DNA of 36,421 nt from CBIHON01 sp966211965 (lineage in GTDB: Bacteria > Pseudomonadota > Gammaproteobacteria > Burkholderiales > Burkholderiaceae_D), in the NCBI GenBank assembly GCA_966211965.1, contig CBIHON010000050.1:1-36421 (forward strand), given 5' to 3'. The first letter of the stretch is position 1. Each line of letters opens with the position of its first letter. The translations under genes and the position numbers were made by a program. Shown in pieces: positions 35,547 through 36,421 of the stretch. A model generated the notes under the pieces. It did no database searches, had not been told where the DNA came from, and was given only the letters and a program-made list of their open reading frames with translations.

Positions 35547-36323
35547 ATGAATATTCCCGAAAAGTTGCGGATTCCCTCAATGCGGGAACGCGTTTCTCCG
35601 GAAGAATGGCAGACCCGCGTCGACTTGGCCGCATGCTACCGGCTGGTCGCGGATTTCGGCTGGAGCGATCTGATCTTCACCCATATTACTGCGCGCGTGC
35701 CTGGCGCCGAGGATCAATTCCTGATTAATCCTTACGGCATGATGTTTGACGAAATCACGGCCTCGTCGCTGCTGAAAATCGATATGCAAGGCAACAAGCT
35801 GGATGACTCGCCATTCCCCGTCAATCCGGCCGGTTTCACAATTCATTCTGCTATTCATGCGGCACGGCATGATGCGCAATGCGTATTGCATGTGCACAGC
35901 CTGAACGGGGTGGCGGTGTCGGCGCAAAAGAACGGCGTGCTGCCGCTGTCGCAGCAATCGATTTTCATTCTCTCCAGCCTGGCTTATCACGATTATGAAG
36001 GCGTGGCCTTGAACGACGAGGAAAAGCCGCGCCTGGTGGCGGACCTTGGTAACAAGAACTACCTCATGCTGCGCAATCATGGGTTGCTGACTGTCGGAAA
36101 AACCATCGCCGACGCCTTTGTCAACATGTACGTATTCGAATCCGCCTGCTCCATCCAGATTCGCGCCCAATCGGGTGGCGGCGAGCTGATCGGCATTCCG
36201 CCGGCGATCGTCGCCGGCGCACGGCAACAGGCAAGAGCCGTGACCAAATCGCAGGGCGGAATGCTGGCTTGGCCGGGCTTGCTGCGCCGGCTCGACCGCC
36301 TTGATCCATCCTTTCGTACTTGA
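35547..36323 (+). CDS. Class II aldolase/adducin family protein
   Basis: A 258-residue cytoplasmic protein of the zinc-dependent class II aldolase fold (fuculose/ribulose-phosphate aldolase and related). Zinc-ligand histidines are visible as His115 and His117 in VLHVHS and His178 in RNHGLLTVG; other family marks are SDLIFTHITARVPG and NPYGMMFDEITASSLLKID. The lack of sugar-pathway genes nearby and the adducin-like sequence leave the substrate open; many members of this branch are annotated only as class II aldolase/adducin. It is divergent from selO, with 109 bp between the starts. The final 98 bp of the window hold no supported gene. Confidence 0.92.
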   Translation: MNIPEKLRIPSMRERVSPEEWQTRVDLAACYRLVADFGWSDLIFTHITARVPGAEDQFLINPYGMMFDEITASSLLKIDMQGNKLDDSPFPVNPAGFTIHSAIHAARHDAQCVLHVHSLNGVAVSAQKNGVLPLSQQSIFILSSLAYHDYEGVALNDEEKPRLVADLGNKNYLMLRNHGLLTVGKTIADAFVNMYVFESACSIQIRAQSGGGELIGIPPAIVAGARQQARAVTKSQGGMLAWPGLLRRLDRLDPSFRT

Positions 36324-36421
36324 GAAAGAGCCTGCAGCGGCTGGGCTGCGGCGAACAACGCAGTCCCCAGGGCAACCGCATCAAAACTCGTTAACAATCA
36401 ATGACTTGCCCAACGGCTTGT

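Noticed and set aside
36077..36397. Minus-strand frames at the right end of the window
   Set aside because: They lie mostly antisense to the class II aldolase gene; the last 98 bp are too short to judge.

Overview
The window is chromosomal DNA of a betaproteobacterium, most likely order Burkholderiales and probably family Oxalobacteraceae (Herminiimonas, Collimonas or Herbaspirillum-like). This is inferred from the protein sequences and gene order (tRNA-Leu, tig, clpP, clpX, lon, hupB, tRNA-Val, tRNA-Asp, ppiD) and the moderately high G+C; no 16S rRNA is present. Nearly all of it is housekeeping sequence. I see no prophage, transposase gene, CRISPR array, restriction system or recognisable defence island.

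Layout. 1-1258: an unrecognised multispanning membrane protein lies between CTAG-bounded palindromic repeats (a degenerate end at 1-55, then two abutting elements at 967-1131 and 1128-1258). 1255-3200 (minus): two squalene/phytoene synthase paralogues, probably for squalene and hopanoid supply; the stop codon of the second lies inside a repeat. 3291-7732: a predicted operator/promoter and a two-gene RND efflux pump (lipoprotein adaptor and inner-membrane permease) without an outer-membrane channel.

7888-16889 is a protein quality-control block: tRNA-Leu(UAG), trigger factor, ClpP, ClpX, Lon, HU-beta, tRNA-Val(UAC), tRNA-Asp(GUC) and the periplasmic chaperone PpiD. Intrinsic terminators divide it into at least four units: tRNA-Leu/tig/clpP, clpX, lon, and hupB with the tRNAs. 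Folding (Tig), cytosolic proteolysis (ClpXP, Lon) and envelope folding (PpiD) are thus encoded side by side.

16923-22286: minus-strand tesA-mnmH, divergent from a ybbA-type ABC ATPase whose start codon physically overlaps that of tesA; then the NAD(P)HX repair enzyme Nnr and a D-amino-acid dehydrogenase. 22287-27283: a 409-bp regulatory-looking gap, a small secreted Cache-domain protein, an amidase, a GT39-type membrane glycosyltransferase and an alpha/beta hydrolase. 27353-31357: purL, followed by a repeat-rich gap.

31702-35437 (minus): a compact run selO-msrB-yciB-bolA-parvulin with two ATGA overlaps and a terminator after the last gene, consistent with an operon for redox and envelope maintenance. 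35547-36323: a class II aldolase/adducin-family protein. I found no convincing wholly new system. The least explained items are the CTAG-bounded palindromes, the membrane protein beside them, and the secreted Cache protein with a two-helical-turn inverted repeat upstream.
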